Positions 20,799 to 29,101 of a stretch of DNA of 52,092 nucleotides are shown piece after piece. Within the stretch, counting starts at the first letter, position 1, and the number at the start of each line of letters is the position of its first letter. Under the pieces are notes generated by a model. The model did no database searches. It saw only the letters and a program-made list of their open reading frames with translations, and was not told the DNA's origin. The translations under genes were made by a program, and so were the position numbers. The stretch comes from Bacteroidales bacterium (GTDB lineage Bacteria; Bacteroidota; Bacteroidia; Bacteroidales; Lentimicrobiaceae). The stretch spans positions 1 through 52,092 of the forward strand of contig JAEUTG010000026.1 in NCBI GenBank assembly GCA_016788045.1, written 5' to 3'.

Positions 20799-21176
20799 AT
20801 GAATGAAATAGAAATGTACATCGGTTCCTTTACCGGAGAGGTTCAGGAGCGTTTGAAAACAGTTTACAGCATTGTACGGGAGAAAGCACCGGATGCCGTG
20901 GAGAGTATGAGTTACGGTATGCCGGCTTTTAAAACGCATGCCAGACCTCTGGTCTATTTTGCCGCATTTCCCAACCACATTGGTTTTTACGCCACTCCCA
21001 GCGGGCATGCAGAGTTTGCAGCTGAGCTTTCACAATACAAACAGGGGAAGGGCTCGGTGCAGTTTCCGCATAAACAACCCCTGCCGGCTGATCTGATTGC
21101 CCGTATGGTGGAATTCAGGGTATGGGAGAATGAGGATAAAGCAGCCAAAAAGAACAAAAAGGGCCGGACATATTAA
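20799..21176 (+). CDS. DUF1801 (YdhG-like) protein
   Basis: 125 residues from the ATG at 20799. A longer frame opens at 20667, but its first 44 residues do not resemble the family, so I prefer the inner start (MNEIEMYIGSFTGEVQERL). Diagnostic segments are PDAVESMSYGMPAFKT and LVYFAAFPNHIGFYATPSG, followed by GKGSVQFPHKQPLPADLI, all as in DUF1801 proteins, a frataxin-like fold family sometimes called iron chaperones without firm evidence. The C-terminus is basic (KKNKKGRTY). Function uncertain. Confidence 0.85.
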   Translation: MNEIEMYIGSFTGEVQERLKTVYSIVREKAPDAVESMSYGMPAFKTHARPLVYFAAFPNHIGFYATPSGHAEFAAELSQYKQGKGSVQFPHKQPLPADLIARMVEFRVWENEDKAAKKNKKGRTY

Positions 21177-21307
21177 ACCTTTCACGGTCTATTGTTGTTT
21201 ACAACGTTTAAAGGATCAGATCAGGCAATCTGAAAGGCTGTTTTTACAACGCAGCTTCTCTGGCAGTTTCCTGAAAAACGTTACCCTGAAAAAAACAGAA
21301 CCGGGCG

Positions 21308-21553
21308 ATGAACGAATTATTCCATCACAGGCCAAAAGAACCCATGAACATGAATGCGGATAACAGCGAAAAGCAGCATCATATAGAATCGCCCTGCCGG
21401 AAGGTGTGCCGCCTTGATGAGGATGGGATGTGCGTTGGTTGTTTCAGGATGCTTGATGAGATTGCCAACTGGCAGATTATGAACAGCCAGGAGCGCGGTG
21501 ATGTAGTCAGAAAAGCCCACCTGCGCATGCAGCTGCGCGACCTGAAACTCTGA
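21308..21553 (+). CDS. DUF1289 family small cysteine-rich protein
   Basis: 81 residues, or fewer if a later methionine (residue 13 or 15) is the true start. The core SPCRKVCRLDEDGMCVGCFR places four cysteines in the DUF1289 pattern and is followed by the family segment RMLDEIANWQIMNSQER. The cysteines could bind metal, but function is unknown. It follows the DUF1801 gene on the same strand, 131 bases downstream. It ends 3 bases before the converging gldB stop. Confidence 0.82.
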   Translation: MNELFHHRPKEPMNMNADNSEKQHHIESPCRKVCRLDEDGMCVGCFRMLDEIANWQIMNSQERGDVVRKAHLRMQLRDLKL

Positions 21554-21556
21554 TCG

Positions 21557-22567
21557 CTATTTTCTGGGCTTGTAGCCCGATTTTTCCAGAATTTCCTGTG
21601 AATCGGTCATGGCCATGATTTCTGCAACACCCTTTCCTGACTTTTCTGCATAGGCTTTCATGATCTGCCAGCCAACCCAGGCTCCCGTACGCGCCGGTGA
21701 CTCCTCTGAGAAGGATGCCGTAAATGGTCCGTCGCTCATAAACATGCTCATGGACCGTGCATCTTTGGAATACAGCAGTTCATTCTCAATCAGGAAGCTC
21801 CAGATGTTGTATTCGTTGTCTTCGCACCATTTCAGCTGAGGATCCGAATAGCCGATGATAAGGTTTTCCTTTGTTTCAGGAAGCATCAGCCCGGCGAACC
21901 AGAGGATCTTTCCTTCTTCGGTCATGGCATCGAGCAGGGTAGGAGCCTGATTGCCTTTCAGATAAGGGTAAGCCATTTCTTTCAGGCAATCGGGAAGGAT
22001 ATGATCTGGCGTCAGCCGCTGAGAGATGTAATTGGGGATTCCCAGCGCCGGGTAGCCTTTGTAGTCGCTGCCAAGGTACATGTCGAGGGCAATGATGAGG
22101 GCCGAATCGGCGTATTTGATCGGGTAGGCAAAGTCAAACCCGCTGACATAGGTATAAACTGAGGGAGTCCGGAAGCCGGGAATTGCTTTGCTGAGGCGGC
22201 TGAAGGCGTCGCTGAATTCACTTTCCATGGCCGACAGCTCAGGAAAGCGGGTCATGCATTCACGGTAGATTTCCTGATTCTGTGCATCACCCACAAACGC
22301 CGAAAGCTGATTCAGGGCTTCGGGAGAGGCGTAATCCTTTCCAAGAAACACCTTGTATTCCGGGGCGATGGCTTTCAGTTCCGAAGCGAAATCCTGTTGC
22401 TTCAGGCTGAACAGTGCTTTTTCATAGCGTTTGATACGAAGCAGGTTGTTTTTGCCATCCACGGTCGCTGAAGGTGCGTTTTCATTGTTGGTGGAGGGCC
22501 GCTCGGTACAACCGGCGAGCACCAGCAGGCTGATAGCCAGAAGCAGGGATTTTCTGAAAAGGTTCAT
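21557..22567 (-). CDS. gldB: GldB-like gliding/T9SS-associated lipoprotein
   Basis: 336 residues. Lipoprotein signal with lipobox LVLAGC (Cys20). The body fits GldB: the IKRYEKALFSL opening, the central YGSDYKGYPALGIPNYISQRL-like segment (here LGSDYKGYPALGIPNYI), an ENELLYSKDARSM motif, and the C-terminal PARTGAWVGWQIMKAYAEK. GldB is required for gliding in Flavobacterium johnsoniae and is linked to T9SS stability there; many non-gliding Bacteroidota keep it. Its neighbours are two PorT-like barrels and nadE, a setting similar to the gldB-nadE clustering seen in the phylum. Confidence 0.85.
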   Translation of the reverse strand: MNLFRKSLLLAISLLVLAGCTERPSTNNENAPSATVDGKNNLLRIKRYEKALFSLKQQDFASELKAIAPEYKVFLGKDYASPEALNQLSAFVGDAQNQEIYRECMTRFPELSAMESEFSDAFSRLSKAIPGFRTPSVYTYVSGFDFAYPIKYADSALIIALDMYLGSDYKGYPALGIPNYISQRLTPDHILPDCLKEMAYPYLKGNQAPTLLDAMTEEGKILWFAGLMLPETKENLIIGYSDPQLKWCEDNEYNIWSFLIENELLYSKDARSMSMFMSDGPFTASFSEESPARTGAWVGWQIMKAYAEKSGKGVAEIMAMTDSQEILEKSGYKPRK

Positions 22568-22607
22568 CGTGACAGACTGGTACTGTTTAGGTCAGGTTTC
22601 AATGTGC

Positions 22608-22642
22608 AAAAAAACAAAAAACCCCTGACTTTACATCAGGGG
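22608..22642 (-). terminator. Terminator after the PorT-like gene
   Basis: On the minus strand CCCCTGA / TCAGGGG with a 7-base loop is followed by TTTTTTGTTTTTTT. It separates the barrel gene at 22666-23271 from gldB. Confidence 0.9.
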
Positions 22643-22665
22643 TAGCATAACGTTGTTCAGTGGCT

Positions 22666-23271
22666 TTATAGTATTTTCCAGCCAACACTCAGGGTGAAGG
22701 TGTTGTTTTTAAGGTCAAAGTTGTCGAGTTTCGAAAAGTCGTTGAGCCCGATTTCGTACCTCAGGTCAACAGCGAACATCAGCACATCCACGCCGGCACC
22801 GAACTGGAACCCCCAGTTAAGGTCACGGAGGTTGTCTTCTGTAAGGTTAATGTCATCATCCCAGCCTTCATCGAGTTCAATGGTTTTGTTAATTACCTTG
22901 TTGACGGATGGTCCGGCCATAGCCCTGATGTTGAATACTTTGGCATCGATCAGCCTGTAGCCGACAAGCAGCGGGACATCGAGCGAGCCTACTTTTACAG
23001 TGCCGGCTTTCAGGTCGAGGTTGCTGTTTCGCATCTCACCTTTACGTGTATTTACAAGCAACTCAGGCTGAAAATAGACCTTTTTGCCAATGCGTGCAAA
23101 AACCCCGAAATGCAGGGTGTTTTTCATTTCGGCTTCCAGATCATCGATGTCGGTGGAAAACTTTGAGAACGAAGCTCCGACCTTGGGCCCGATGGTAAAT
23201 CCCGGAATCAGCTGTGCGTAGGTAATCCCCGCTGTAAGCATAGCCAGCGCAATTAAAATTAGTTTCTTCAT
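22666..23271 (-). CDS. PorT-like outer-membrane beta-barrel protein
   Basis: 201 residues from the ATG at 23271; an upstream in-frame ATG would put nine polar residues before the signal peptide (MKKLILIALAMLTAGITYAQ), so I prefer the inner one. The mature protein begins LIPGFTIGPKVGASFSKF and has barrel strands such as HFGVFARIGKKVYFQPELLV and VPLLVGYRL, ending FTLSVGWKIL, the PorT/outer-membrane beta-barrel pattern. It is divergent from a second PorT-like gene at 23442. A palindrome overlaps its -7 box (see 23290-23312). A role in T9SS assembly is possible but not shown. Confidence 0.82.
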   Translation of the reverse strand: MKKLILIALAMLTAGITYAQLIPGFTIGPKVGASFSKFSTDIDDLEAEMKNTLHFGVFARIGKKVYFQPELLVNTRKGEMRNSNLDLKAGTVKVGSLDVPLLVGYRLIDAKVFNIRAMAGPSVNKVINKTIELDEGWDDDINLTEDNLRDLNWGFQFGAGVDVLMFAVDLRYEIGLNDFSKLDNFDLKNNTFTLSVGWKIL

Positions 23272-23289
23272 AAGAAGCTGGTTTTGATG

Positions 23290-23312
23290 TTTAGACAAAG
23301 ATAATGTCTAAA
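23290..23312 (-). promoter_or_regulatory. Palindrome overlapping the -7 box of the PorT-like gene
   Basis: TTTAGACA (23290-23297) and TGTCTAAA (23305-23312) form a perfect 8-bp inverted repeat with a 7-base centre. The minus-strand -7 element TATCTTTG (23296-23303) lies inside it, 25 bases from the start codon. This geometry suits a repressor-type operator. Confidence 0.55.
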
Positions 23313-23365
23313 AACGGAAAAATGTTGAATTTGTTTCATCATCCAGAAGGAAGCATCGTTTTTCG

Positions 23366-23373
23366 TACTTTCG
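23366..23373 (+). promoter_or_regulatory. Near-consensus -7 element for the 23442 gene
   Basis: TACTTTCG differs by one base from TAnnTTTG and lies about 70 bases before the start codon. The -33 element is unclear. Confidence 0.35.
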
Positions 23374-23441
23374 CACTACCATAAGCGGAAGATTCCGGAC
23401 AGTCGCCGGAAACGCGGATGATTCTTTAACAATACCTGTAT

Positions 23442-24134
23442 ATGAGATCTGGAACCTTTGGAATTCTACTGGTAATCTTTCTGACAATCACTGGCTTTTA
23501 CAGCGCTCAGGCTCAGTACAAAAGTATCTCACTGGGTTTCAGGGCTGCCCCTGGTATCGGCTGGTTCAAAAGCGATCAGGCGAATTACAATACCGAAGGG
23601 GTGGTACCCTGTTTTGCCTGGGGATTGGTTTCGGAGTTCTATTTTGCTGAGAATTATGCTTTTGCAACCGGTTTCAGTTTCGATTTTCTGAATGGCAAAC
23701 TGAGCTACCCGATGATGGGGAGTCAGAATGCGGGTTTGCTGACCCGGAAATACCGCCTTAAGGTTTTGGAGATACCGGCCCTGATCAAGATGAAAACCAA
23801 TGAAATCAAAGGTTTACGCTATTTTGGCCAGATTGGTCTGAATGGTGGGGTCAGGTTGAACTCCAAAGCAAAGGATGTTTTTACTGAACCCGGGAAACCT
23901 GAGCAAACGGTTGATTTCAGGCTTATCGACAGCCAGACCAGGCTTTTCAGGGCCTCGCTGATCGTGGGGGCCGGGGTGGAGTATCCTTTTGACAATTCCA
24001 CCTCTCTGGTAGCGGGAATCAATTTCAACAACGGCTTTACCAACGTGCTGAAGGGCGAAAACAGTGTAAATTCCTCGCTGGAACACCACGGCGTGCCCAA
24101 TTCGGTGGAGCTTTCCATAGCTGTAATGTTCTGA
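23442..24134 (+). CDS. PorT-family outer-membrane beta-barrel protein
   Basis: 230 residues with a signal peptide (MRSGTFGILLVIFLTITGFYSAQAQ). The mature sequence matches PorT-type barrels: GFRAAPGIGWFKSD near the N-terminus, WGLVSEFYFAENYAFATGFSF, the YRLKVLEIPALIKMKT segment, RYFGQIGLNGGVRLNSKA, and a final aromatic-ended strand (VELSIAVMF). PorT of Porphyromonas is needed for T9SS export, but the family is large, so orthology is not certain. It ends 25 bases before nadE on the same strand, so the two are likely co-transcribed. Confidence 0.8.
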   Translation: MRSGTFGILLVIFLTITGFYSAQAQYKSISLGFRAAPGIGWFKSDQANYNTEGVVPCFAWGLVSEFYFAENYAFATGFSFDFLNGKLSYPMMGSQNAGLLTRKYRLKVLEIPALIKMKTNEIKGLRYFGQIGLNGGVRLNSKAKDVFTEPGKPEQTVDFRLIDSQTRLFRASLIVGAGVEYPFDNSTSLVAGINFNNGFTNVLKGENSVNSSLEHHGVPNSVELSIAVMF

Positions 24135-24159
24135 TCCATATTGTCTGATACTTTGTCTG

Positions 24160-25809
24160 ATGAAGATCGCACTGGCTCAACTCAATTACCATACCGGCGA
24201 TTTTGCCGGCAACACCGGAAAAATCATTCAGGCCATTGGTGAGGCCAGGCAGGCCGGCGCCGACCTGGTAGTTTTCGCCGAGCTGGCCATCACGGGCTAT
24301 CCTCCCCGCGACTTTCTTGAGTTTGATGATTTCATTCAGAAATCAGAAGAAGCTGCAAAGGAAATTGCCCTTCATTGCACAGAGATTGCTGCCATTGTCG
24401 GCAACCCTTCGCGCAATACAACAGGCAGAGGCAAACCCCTCTTTAATTCGGCCTGGTTTCTCAGTGAAGGAGCCGTGAAACAGATCGTTAACAAAAGCCT
24501 GCTTCCCAACTACGATGTGTTTGATGAGTACCGTTACTTTGAGCCGGCAACGGAGAACAGTGTGATTGAATACAGAGGTCACCGGCTGGCGGTTACCATC
24601 TGTGAAGACATCTGGAATACCGGAGAAGCGCCCTTATACCGGCAGTTTCCGCTTGACGGACTGGCACTGCAGCATCCTTCCATTGTCATCAACATTGCCG
24701 CTTCCCCCTTCAATTACCATCAGGATCTGTACCGGAGGCAGGTGCTGCGCGAAAATGCCCTCAGATACCATCTGCCGGTGGTCTATGTAAACCACATCGG
24801 TGCGCAGACAGAACTTATTTTTGACGGTGGTTCGATGGTGTGTGATGCCGGGGGCAATGTCCGGGAAACCCTTGCCTTTTTCAGCGAAGAGATGAAGGTG
24901 GTTGAGGTGGATGAAACCTGGCTTGAGGCACCTCCTGCACCGGAAGTTGTGGTGCCCGGAAGGATTCAGGACATCGGTAAGGTGCACGATGCCCTGGTGC
25001 TCGGAATCAGGGATTATTTCAGGAAACTGGGCTTTAGCAAGGCCATACTGGGACTCTCAGGGGGAATCGATTCAGCCGTTACCATGGCGTTGGCAGCCGA
25101 AGCCCTTGGCCCGGAAAACGTCAGGGGAGTAATGCTTCCTTCGGAATTTTCCTCCGACCACTCCATTGCCGATGCACGCACACTTGCCGAAAATCTGGGC
25201 AGCCCCCATGACCTCATCTCCATAGAAGAAGCCTATCAATCCTTCATCCACACCCTGGATCCCTTCTTCAGGGACCTGCCGTTTGGTCTGGCCGAGGAGA
25301 ACATTCAGGCCCGCACCAGGGCGGTACTGCTGATGGCTTTGTCGAACAAGTTCGGCTATATTCTGCTGAATACCAGCAACAAGAGCGAAGCTGCCGTGGG
25401 TTATGGTACCCTTTACGGCGATATGTGCGGGGGGTTGTCGGTGCTGGGTGATGTGTACAAAACCGAAGTCTACAGCCTGGCCCGCTATATCAACCGCAAC
25501 AGTGAAGTAATTCCGCTGAGTTCAATTGTGAAACCTCCATCCGCTGAGCTTCGCCCCGGACAAAAAGACAGCGATTCACTGCCCGATTACGCGTTGCTCG
25601 ACCGTTTGCTCTATGAGTACATTGAAAACCGCAAAGGTCCCCGTGAGCTGGAAGCACTTGGATTTGACAGTGCCCTGGTGGCCAGGGTGCTTCGGATGGT
25701 CAACTCCAACGAATGGAAGCGCTACCAGACTCCACCCATCCTCCGGGTATCGACCAAGGCGTTCGGCATGGGCCGGCGTATGCCCATCGCAGCGAAATAC
25801 CTGGGGTAG
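24160..25809 (+). CDS. nadE: Glutamine-dependent NAD+ synthetase
   Basis: 549 residues. Converts deamido-NAD to NAD using ATP and ammonia from glutamine. The N-terminal nitrilase-fold glutaminase (1-270) shows the catalytic triad E41 (FAELAITGYPPRD), K112 (NKSLLPNYDVFDE) and C148 (TICEDIW). The C-terminal synthetase (about 285-549) begins with the PP-loop LGLSGGIDSAVT and continues with QARTRAVLLMALSN and LLNTSNKSEAAVGYGTLYGD. Length and order are those of the two-domain type. It probably shares a transcript with the upstream PorT-family gene. Confidence 0.97.
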   Translation: MKIALAQLNYHTGDFAGNTGKIIQAIGEARQAGADLVVFAELAITGYPPRDFLEFDDFIQKSEEAAKEIALHCTEIAAIVGNPSRNTTGRGKPLFNSAWFLSEGAVKQIVNKSLLPNYDVFDEYRYFEPATENSVIEYRGHRLAVTICEDIWNTGEAPLYRQFPLDGLALQHPSIVINIAASPFNYHQDLYRRQVLRENALRYHLPVVYVNHIGAQTELIFDGGSMVCDAGGNVRETLAFFSEEMKVVEVDETWLEAPPAPEVVVPGRIQDIGKVHDALVLGIRDYFRKLGFSKAILGLSGGIDSAVTMALAAEALGPENVRGVMLPSEFSSDHSIADARTLAENLGSPHDLISIEEAYQSFIHTLDPFFRDLPFGLAEENIQARTRAVLLMALSNKFGYILLNTSNKSEAAVGYGTLYGDMCGGLSVLGDVYKTEVYSLARYINRNSEVIPLSSIVKPPSAELRPGQKDSDSLPDYALLDRLLYEYIENRKGPRELEALGFDSALVARVLRMVNSNEWKRYQTPPILRVSTKAFGMGRRMPIAAKYLG

Positions 25810-26078
25810 ATTTCTGATTTTTATGCACACCGGGCGGGTGTAAAATTGTGATTCACTTTGGTGAAGCCTGTCTGGCCATGCATTCTGGCAAACGATTCCA
25901 TTAGTATCTGAACTGAGCAGACAACGTATTGTAAGTAATGCTTTTTGTATTAACCTCACAATTGATTAATGGAAACCAAATACCTGCCCCTGCCAAAAAC
26001 AGTGTGACGATGTAACCTTCATCATGTCAGCCAGATACTAACAAGATGAACAATGAATTAAATATCACGTCCATGAAA

Positions 26079-27209
26079 TTATTCCATCAAAACGAAATCC
26101 AAATAATTCGTCAGATCAACCAGGCTGAAACGGTGGTTGGGATACGCCTGAGAAAATGTGAGTGGCAACGAAGCCTTTGAATTTCTGTTATACTTGAATT
26201 CATAAGCGTTTAAGAATCCATCATAATCTTCGATGTAATCAATTTCCTGCTGAGCCCTGGTTCTCCAGAAAAAAAGATTTCCATAGAGGTTCTGGTAGGA
26301 AATCTTTTTTATCCTCTCGGAAATCAGGAAGTTTTCCCACAAAGCACCTCTATCCTGGCGCAGTTTAATTGGAGAAAAATCGCTGATCAGGCTGTTGCGA
26401 ATCCCATTATCGTAGAAATATATCTTTTTCGATTTTCGTAATTCAGTTCTGACATTCCGGCTTAAGGCTGATAACCTGAAAACAATAAAAGCCTGCTCCA
26501 GCATGAAGATATAACGTTCAATGGTCTCTTTATCGGCGCCTACAGTGTTGGCAAGTTCATTGTAGCTAACTTCACTTCCGAGCTGTAATGCCAGAGCCTG
26601 CAGTATTTTTTCCAGCAAATACGGTTTTTTCAGTTTTTCAACAGTGTACAGGTCCTTGTATAACATGCTGTCACATAATTGCCGCAACACCCGTTTTTCA
26701 TCTCCTGGATGATTGACAACTTCAGGATAGTAACCGTAAACTAACCTGTGCTCAAGGAGCGATGTTTCATCAAATAATGAAGAGTGATCAACCATCTCCT
26801 GAACGGAAAAGGGGAATAGTTTATACTCAAGAGCGCGCCCTGCCATGCTCTCTTTAATCTTGTCATTTAATTCAAAAGCACTGGATCCTGTGGCGATTAC
26901 ATTTAAATGCTTCATCTGATCGGCAATTATCTTCAAAGTTAATCCCGCATTGCTGAGCCTTTGTGCTTCATCGATCACCAGCAGTTTATAGGTTTTGAAG
27001 AGTTTCTCAAATTTCATACCGCCAGGGTTTTCAAACTGTGCCCGAACCTCAGCATCATCTGCATTGAGCCAGAGTTTTTTATCCTGAAAGTTGTTAAAGA
27101 CCATCTCCGACAAGGTTGATTTTCCTATCTGGCGGGGGCCGAAAATTACCTGTACTTTCCTGCGCGAAAGGTCTGATTCAAGTTGCTTCTGAAGAATTCT
27201 TCTGATCAT
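26079..27209 (-). CDS. AAA+ ATPase with DUF4143 (ExeA/Arch-like)
   Basis: 376 residues from the ATG at 27209; a longer frame opens at 27275 but its start MKTKIVMTFFVYDRN lies within an inverted repeat and does not match the family. Residues about 1-130 form an AAA domain with Walker A GPRQIGKST and Walker B LLVIDEAQRLSNAG. The C-terminal half has the DUF4143 pattern (KIYFYDNGIRNSLI, GALWENFLISERI, then WRTRAQQEIDYIE), a restriction-endonuclease-like region. Such proteins are widespread in mobile and variable regions; their role is not established. It is AT-rich compared with the surrounding genes. Confidence 0.88.
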   Translation of the reverse strand: MIRRILQKQLESDLSRRKVQVIFGPRQIGKSTLSEMVFNNFQDKKLWLNADDAEVRAQFENPGGMKFEKLFKTYKLLVIDEAQRLSNAGLTLKIIADQMKHLNVIATGSSAFELNDKIKESMAGRALEYKLFPFSVQEMVDHSSLFDETSLLEHRLVYGYYPEVVNHPGDEKRVLRQLCDSMLYKDLYTVEKLKKPYLLEKILQALALQLGSEVSYNELANTVGADKETIERYIFMLEQAFIVFRLSALSRNVRTELRKSKKIYFYDNGIRNSLISDFSPIKLRQDRGALWENFLISERIKKISYQNLYGNLFFWRTRAQQEIDYIEDYDGFLNAYEFKYNRNSKASLPLTFSQAYPNHRFSLVDLTNYLDFVLME

Positions 27210-27216
27210 AACGGGG

Positions 27217-27284
27217 CGAATATACGACAAATTTCGATCGTAAACGAAAAAAGTCATAACTATTTTCGTTTTCAATCGAAAAAT
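27217..27284 (-). promoter_or_regulatory. Inverted repeat and -7 element before the AAA/DUF4143 gene
   Basis: Arms 27229-27250 and 27263-27284 match as inverted repeats in 18 of 22 positions, separated by 12 bases. They cover the region just upstream of a near-consensus minus-strand -7 element TATATTCG (27217-27224) lying 8 bases from the start codon. It could be an autoregulatory operator or the end of an inserted element. Confidence 0.5.
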
Positions 27285-27487
27285 GTTATGTTTTTAATCC
27301 TTGTTTAGGAGGTAAGAGTCCTGATTAACCTGAGACTTATTTTTATTGTTGCCTGAAATTGCTTTGATGATATCCTCAGACTGTTTTATGCACCGGAGTA
27401 ACTGCTAAATCAAAATTAGGTTTTGGGAAAACTGTATGATCAATATACGTTGTCAGCAGCGCAAAACGCCTTGCCTTCCGGTCGGGC

Positions 27488-27519
27488 AAAAAAAACGGGA
27501 TCAGAAAACCGATCCCGTT
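27488..27519 (-). terminator. Strong terminator after the NFU gene
   Basis: On the minus strand AACGGGATC / GATCCCGTT (9-bp perfect stem, 8-base loop) is followed by a run of T. Located 20 bases past the stop of the NFU protein gene. Confidence 0.92.
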
Positions 27520-27538
27520 CAGTCTTTATTCAGGATAT

Positions 27539-27784
27539 TTAAACATTCAGGGCTTCCACCGATTTGATTTCGGGAAGTGCTTTTTTCACTGCCTCTTCGA
27601 CGCCGTTCTTGAGGGTCATCCGGCTGAAGGGGCAGGAACCACAGGAGCCCTGTAACTCAACATTCACCACGTTATCGTCGGTAAGATTCACAAAGCTGAT
27701 ATCGCCGCCATCGGCCTGCAAATAGGGTCTGATCTGTTCGATGATGTTTTTAACCTTAAGGGTCAGTTCTTCGTTGTTTGACAT
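27539..27784 (-). CDS. NFU-domain Fe-S cluster carrier
   Basis: 81 residues, consisting of only the NifU C-terminal (NFU) domain. The hallmark is the CxxC of GSCGSCPFSRMTLKNGVE, which holds a bridging [4Fe-4S] cluster. The N-terminal helix (NIIEQIRPYLQADGGDISFV) is also typical. It carries assembled clusters to target proteins in the cytosol. It is 31 bases downstream of mrp on the same strand and ahead of a strong terminator, so the pair forms an iron-sulfur maturation operon. Confidence 0.94.
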   Translation of the reverse strand: MSNNEELTLKVKNIIEQIRPYLQADGGDISFVNLTDDNVVNVELQGSCGSCPFSRMTLKNGVEEAVKKALPEIKSVEALNV

Positions 27785-27815
27785 GTGTTTGCTGTTTATG
27801 GGGGTTGTTGGGAAA

Positions 27816-28916
27816 TTATTTTTTTATTTCAACAATTTTTGTGGCTTCCATGGTCACATTCCGTATGGCCACCTGCTGGGCTGTTTTTTCAGCCAGCAGC
27901 CTGAAGGCCTCTGAGACCGGGGAACTGAAGTCGAGGGCAATCGGACTGCCTTTGTCGCCCGATTCACAGATGCCCTGCACCAGCGGAATCTGCCCCAGCA
28001 AGGGGATGTTGTGTTCTTCGGCCAGTTTCAATCCGCCGTTTTTGCCAAAAATGTAGTACTTGTTTTCAGGCAGTTCGGCCGGGGTAAACCAGGCCATGTT
28101 CTCGATAAGGCCAAGAACAGGCACATTGATGTTTTCCTGGGTAAACATCCCGATGGCTTTGCGGGCATCGGCCAGGGCTACCTCCTGAGGGGTGGTAACA
28201 ATGCATACGCCTGTTACCGGTAACTGCTGAACGATGGTAAGATGGATGTCGCCGGTTCCGGGAGGCATATCAATGACCATGTAGTCGAGCTCGCCCCAAT
28301 CGGCTTCGCTGAACAACTGGGTAAGGGCGTTGCTGGCCATGGGGCCGCGCCAGACCAGGGCTTTGGCAGGGTCAACAAAAAAGCCTACCGACAGGATGTC
28401 GATTCCGTATTTCCTGACCGGAACAACCAGCGCTTTGCCGTTTTTCTCGATGGCATGGGGCTTGGTATTCACTTCGTTGAACATCAATGGCACCGATGGT
28501 CCATAGATGTCGGCGTCAATCAGGCCTACCCTGGCACCGGCACGTCCGAGCGCTACCGCCAGGTTGGCTGCAACAGTTGATTTGCCTACTCCTCCCTTGC
28601 CTGATGCAACGGCAATGATGTTTTTAACCCCCTGAAGCAACGGCTGTTTGTCGCTCCTGCGGGTGGTTACCCGCGATGTCATCTCTATTTCGATTTCAGC
28701 CCAGGGATCCACCAGTTGCTGAATGGCGGCTATACAGTTCTGTTTAATGGTGTCTTTAAGAGGGCAGGCCGGAGTGGTCAGCACCACCTTGAAGGAGACC
28801 TTCTTACCTTCAACTTCCACATCCTCAATCATGTTGAGTGAAACAAGGTCGCGGTGAAGATCAGGGTCGTTAACTGTTCGTAAAGCATTAATAATCTGTT
28901 CTTTGTTAAAAGACAT
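27816..28916 (-). CDS. mrp: Mrp/NBP35-type Fe-S cluster carrier ATPase
   Basis: 366 residues. Residues 1-90 are a DUF59/MIP18 domain (ALRTVNDPDLHRDLVSL...TTPACPLKD). Then a ParA/MinD-like ATPase with the deviant Walker A ASGKGGVGKST (about 106-116), the VGLIDADIYGPSVP motif, MASNALTQL and YMVIDMPPGTGDIHLT. This is the ApbC/Mrp family, which binds and transfers Fe-S clusters. The usual C-terminal CxxC is not evident in FGKNGG, a variation common in the phylum. Operon with the downstream NFU gene supports the role. Confidence 0.95.
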   Translation of the reverse strand: MSFNKEQIINALRTVNDPDLHRDLVSLNMIEDVEVEGKKVSFKVVLTTPACPLKDTIKQNCIAAIQQLVDPWAEIEIEMTSRVTTRRSDKQPLLQGVKNIIAVASGKGGVGKSTVAANLAVALGRAGARVGLIDADIYGPSVPLMFNEVNTKPHAIEKNGKALVVPVRKYGIDILSVGFFVDPAKALVWRGPMASNALTQLFSEADWGELDYMVIDMPPGTGDIHLTIVQQLPVTGVCIVTTPQEVALADARKAIGMFTQENINVPVLGLIENMAWFTPAELPENKYYIFGKNGGLKLAEEHNIPLLGQIPLVQGICESGDKGSPIALDFSSPVSEAFRLLAEKTAQQVAIRNVTMEATKIVEIKK

Positions 28917-28990
28917 GGCAGTGTTGGATGTTTAATTTAGAATCGGTAAAGATAAGGGTTTTTGATTTCGGATTCCGGATTTAAAAAATC

Positions 28991-29101
28991 TTGCACCTGT
29001 CTGCCTGTATGCCTGCGGAGCTTTGTACCTGTCGGACTGATGTCAGAGCAGGCAGGCTTTAGGCTTTAGACTTTAGACTTTAGACTTTAGACTTTAGACT
29101 T
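28991..29101. repeat. Heptamer tandem repeat with adjacent palindrome fragment
   Basis: At least five consecutive copies of the 7-mer CTTTAGA run from about 29063 to 29101. They follow a stretch with CCTGTCTGCC-like and GCAGGCAGGC blocks (28998-29056). The repeat continues into the coding end of the ABC-F gene: its last residues (NKSKV) and stop codon are made from the repeat. Confidence 0.75.
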
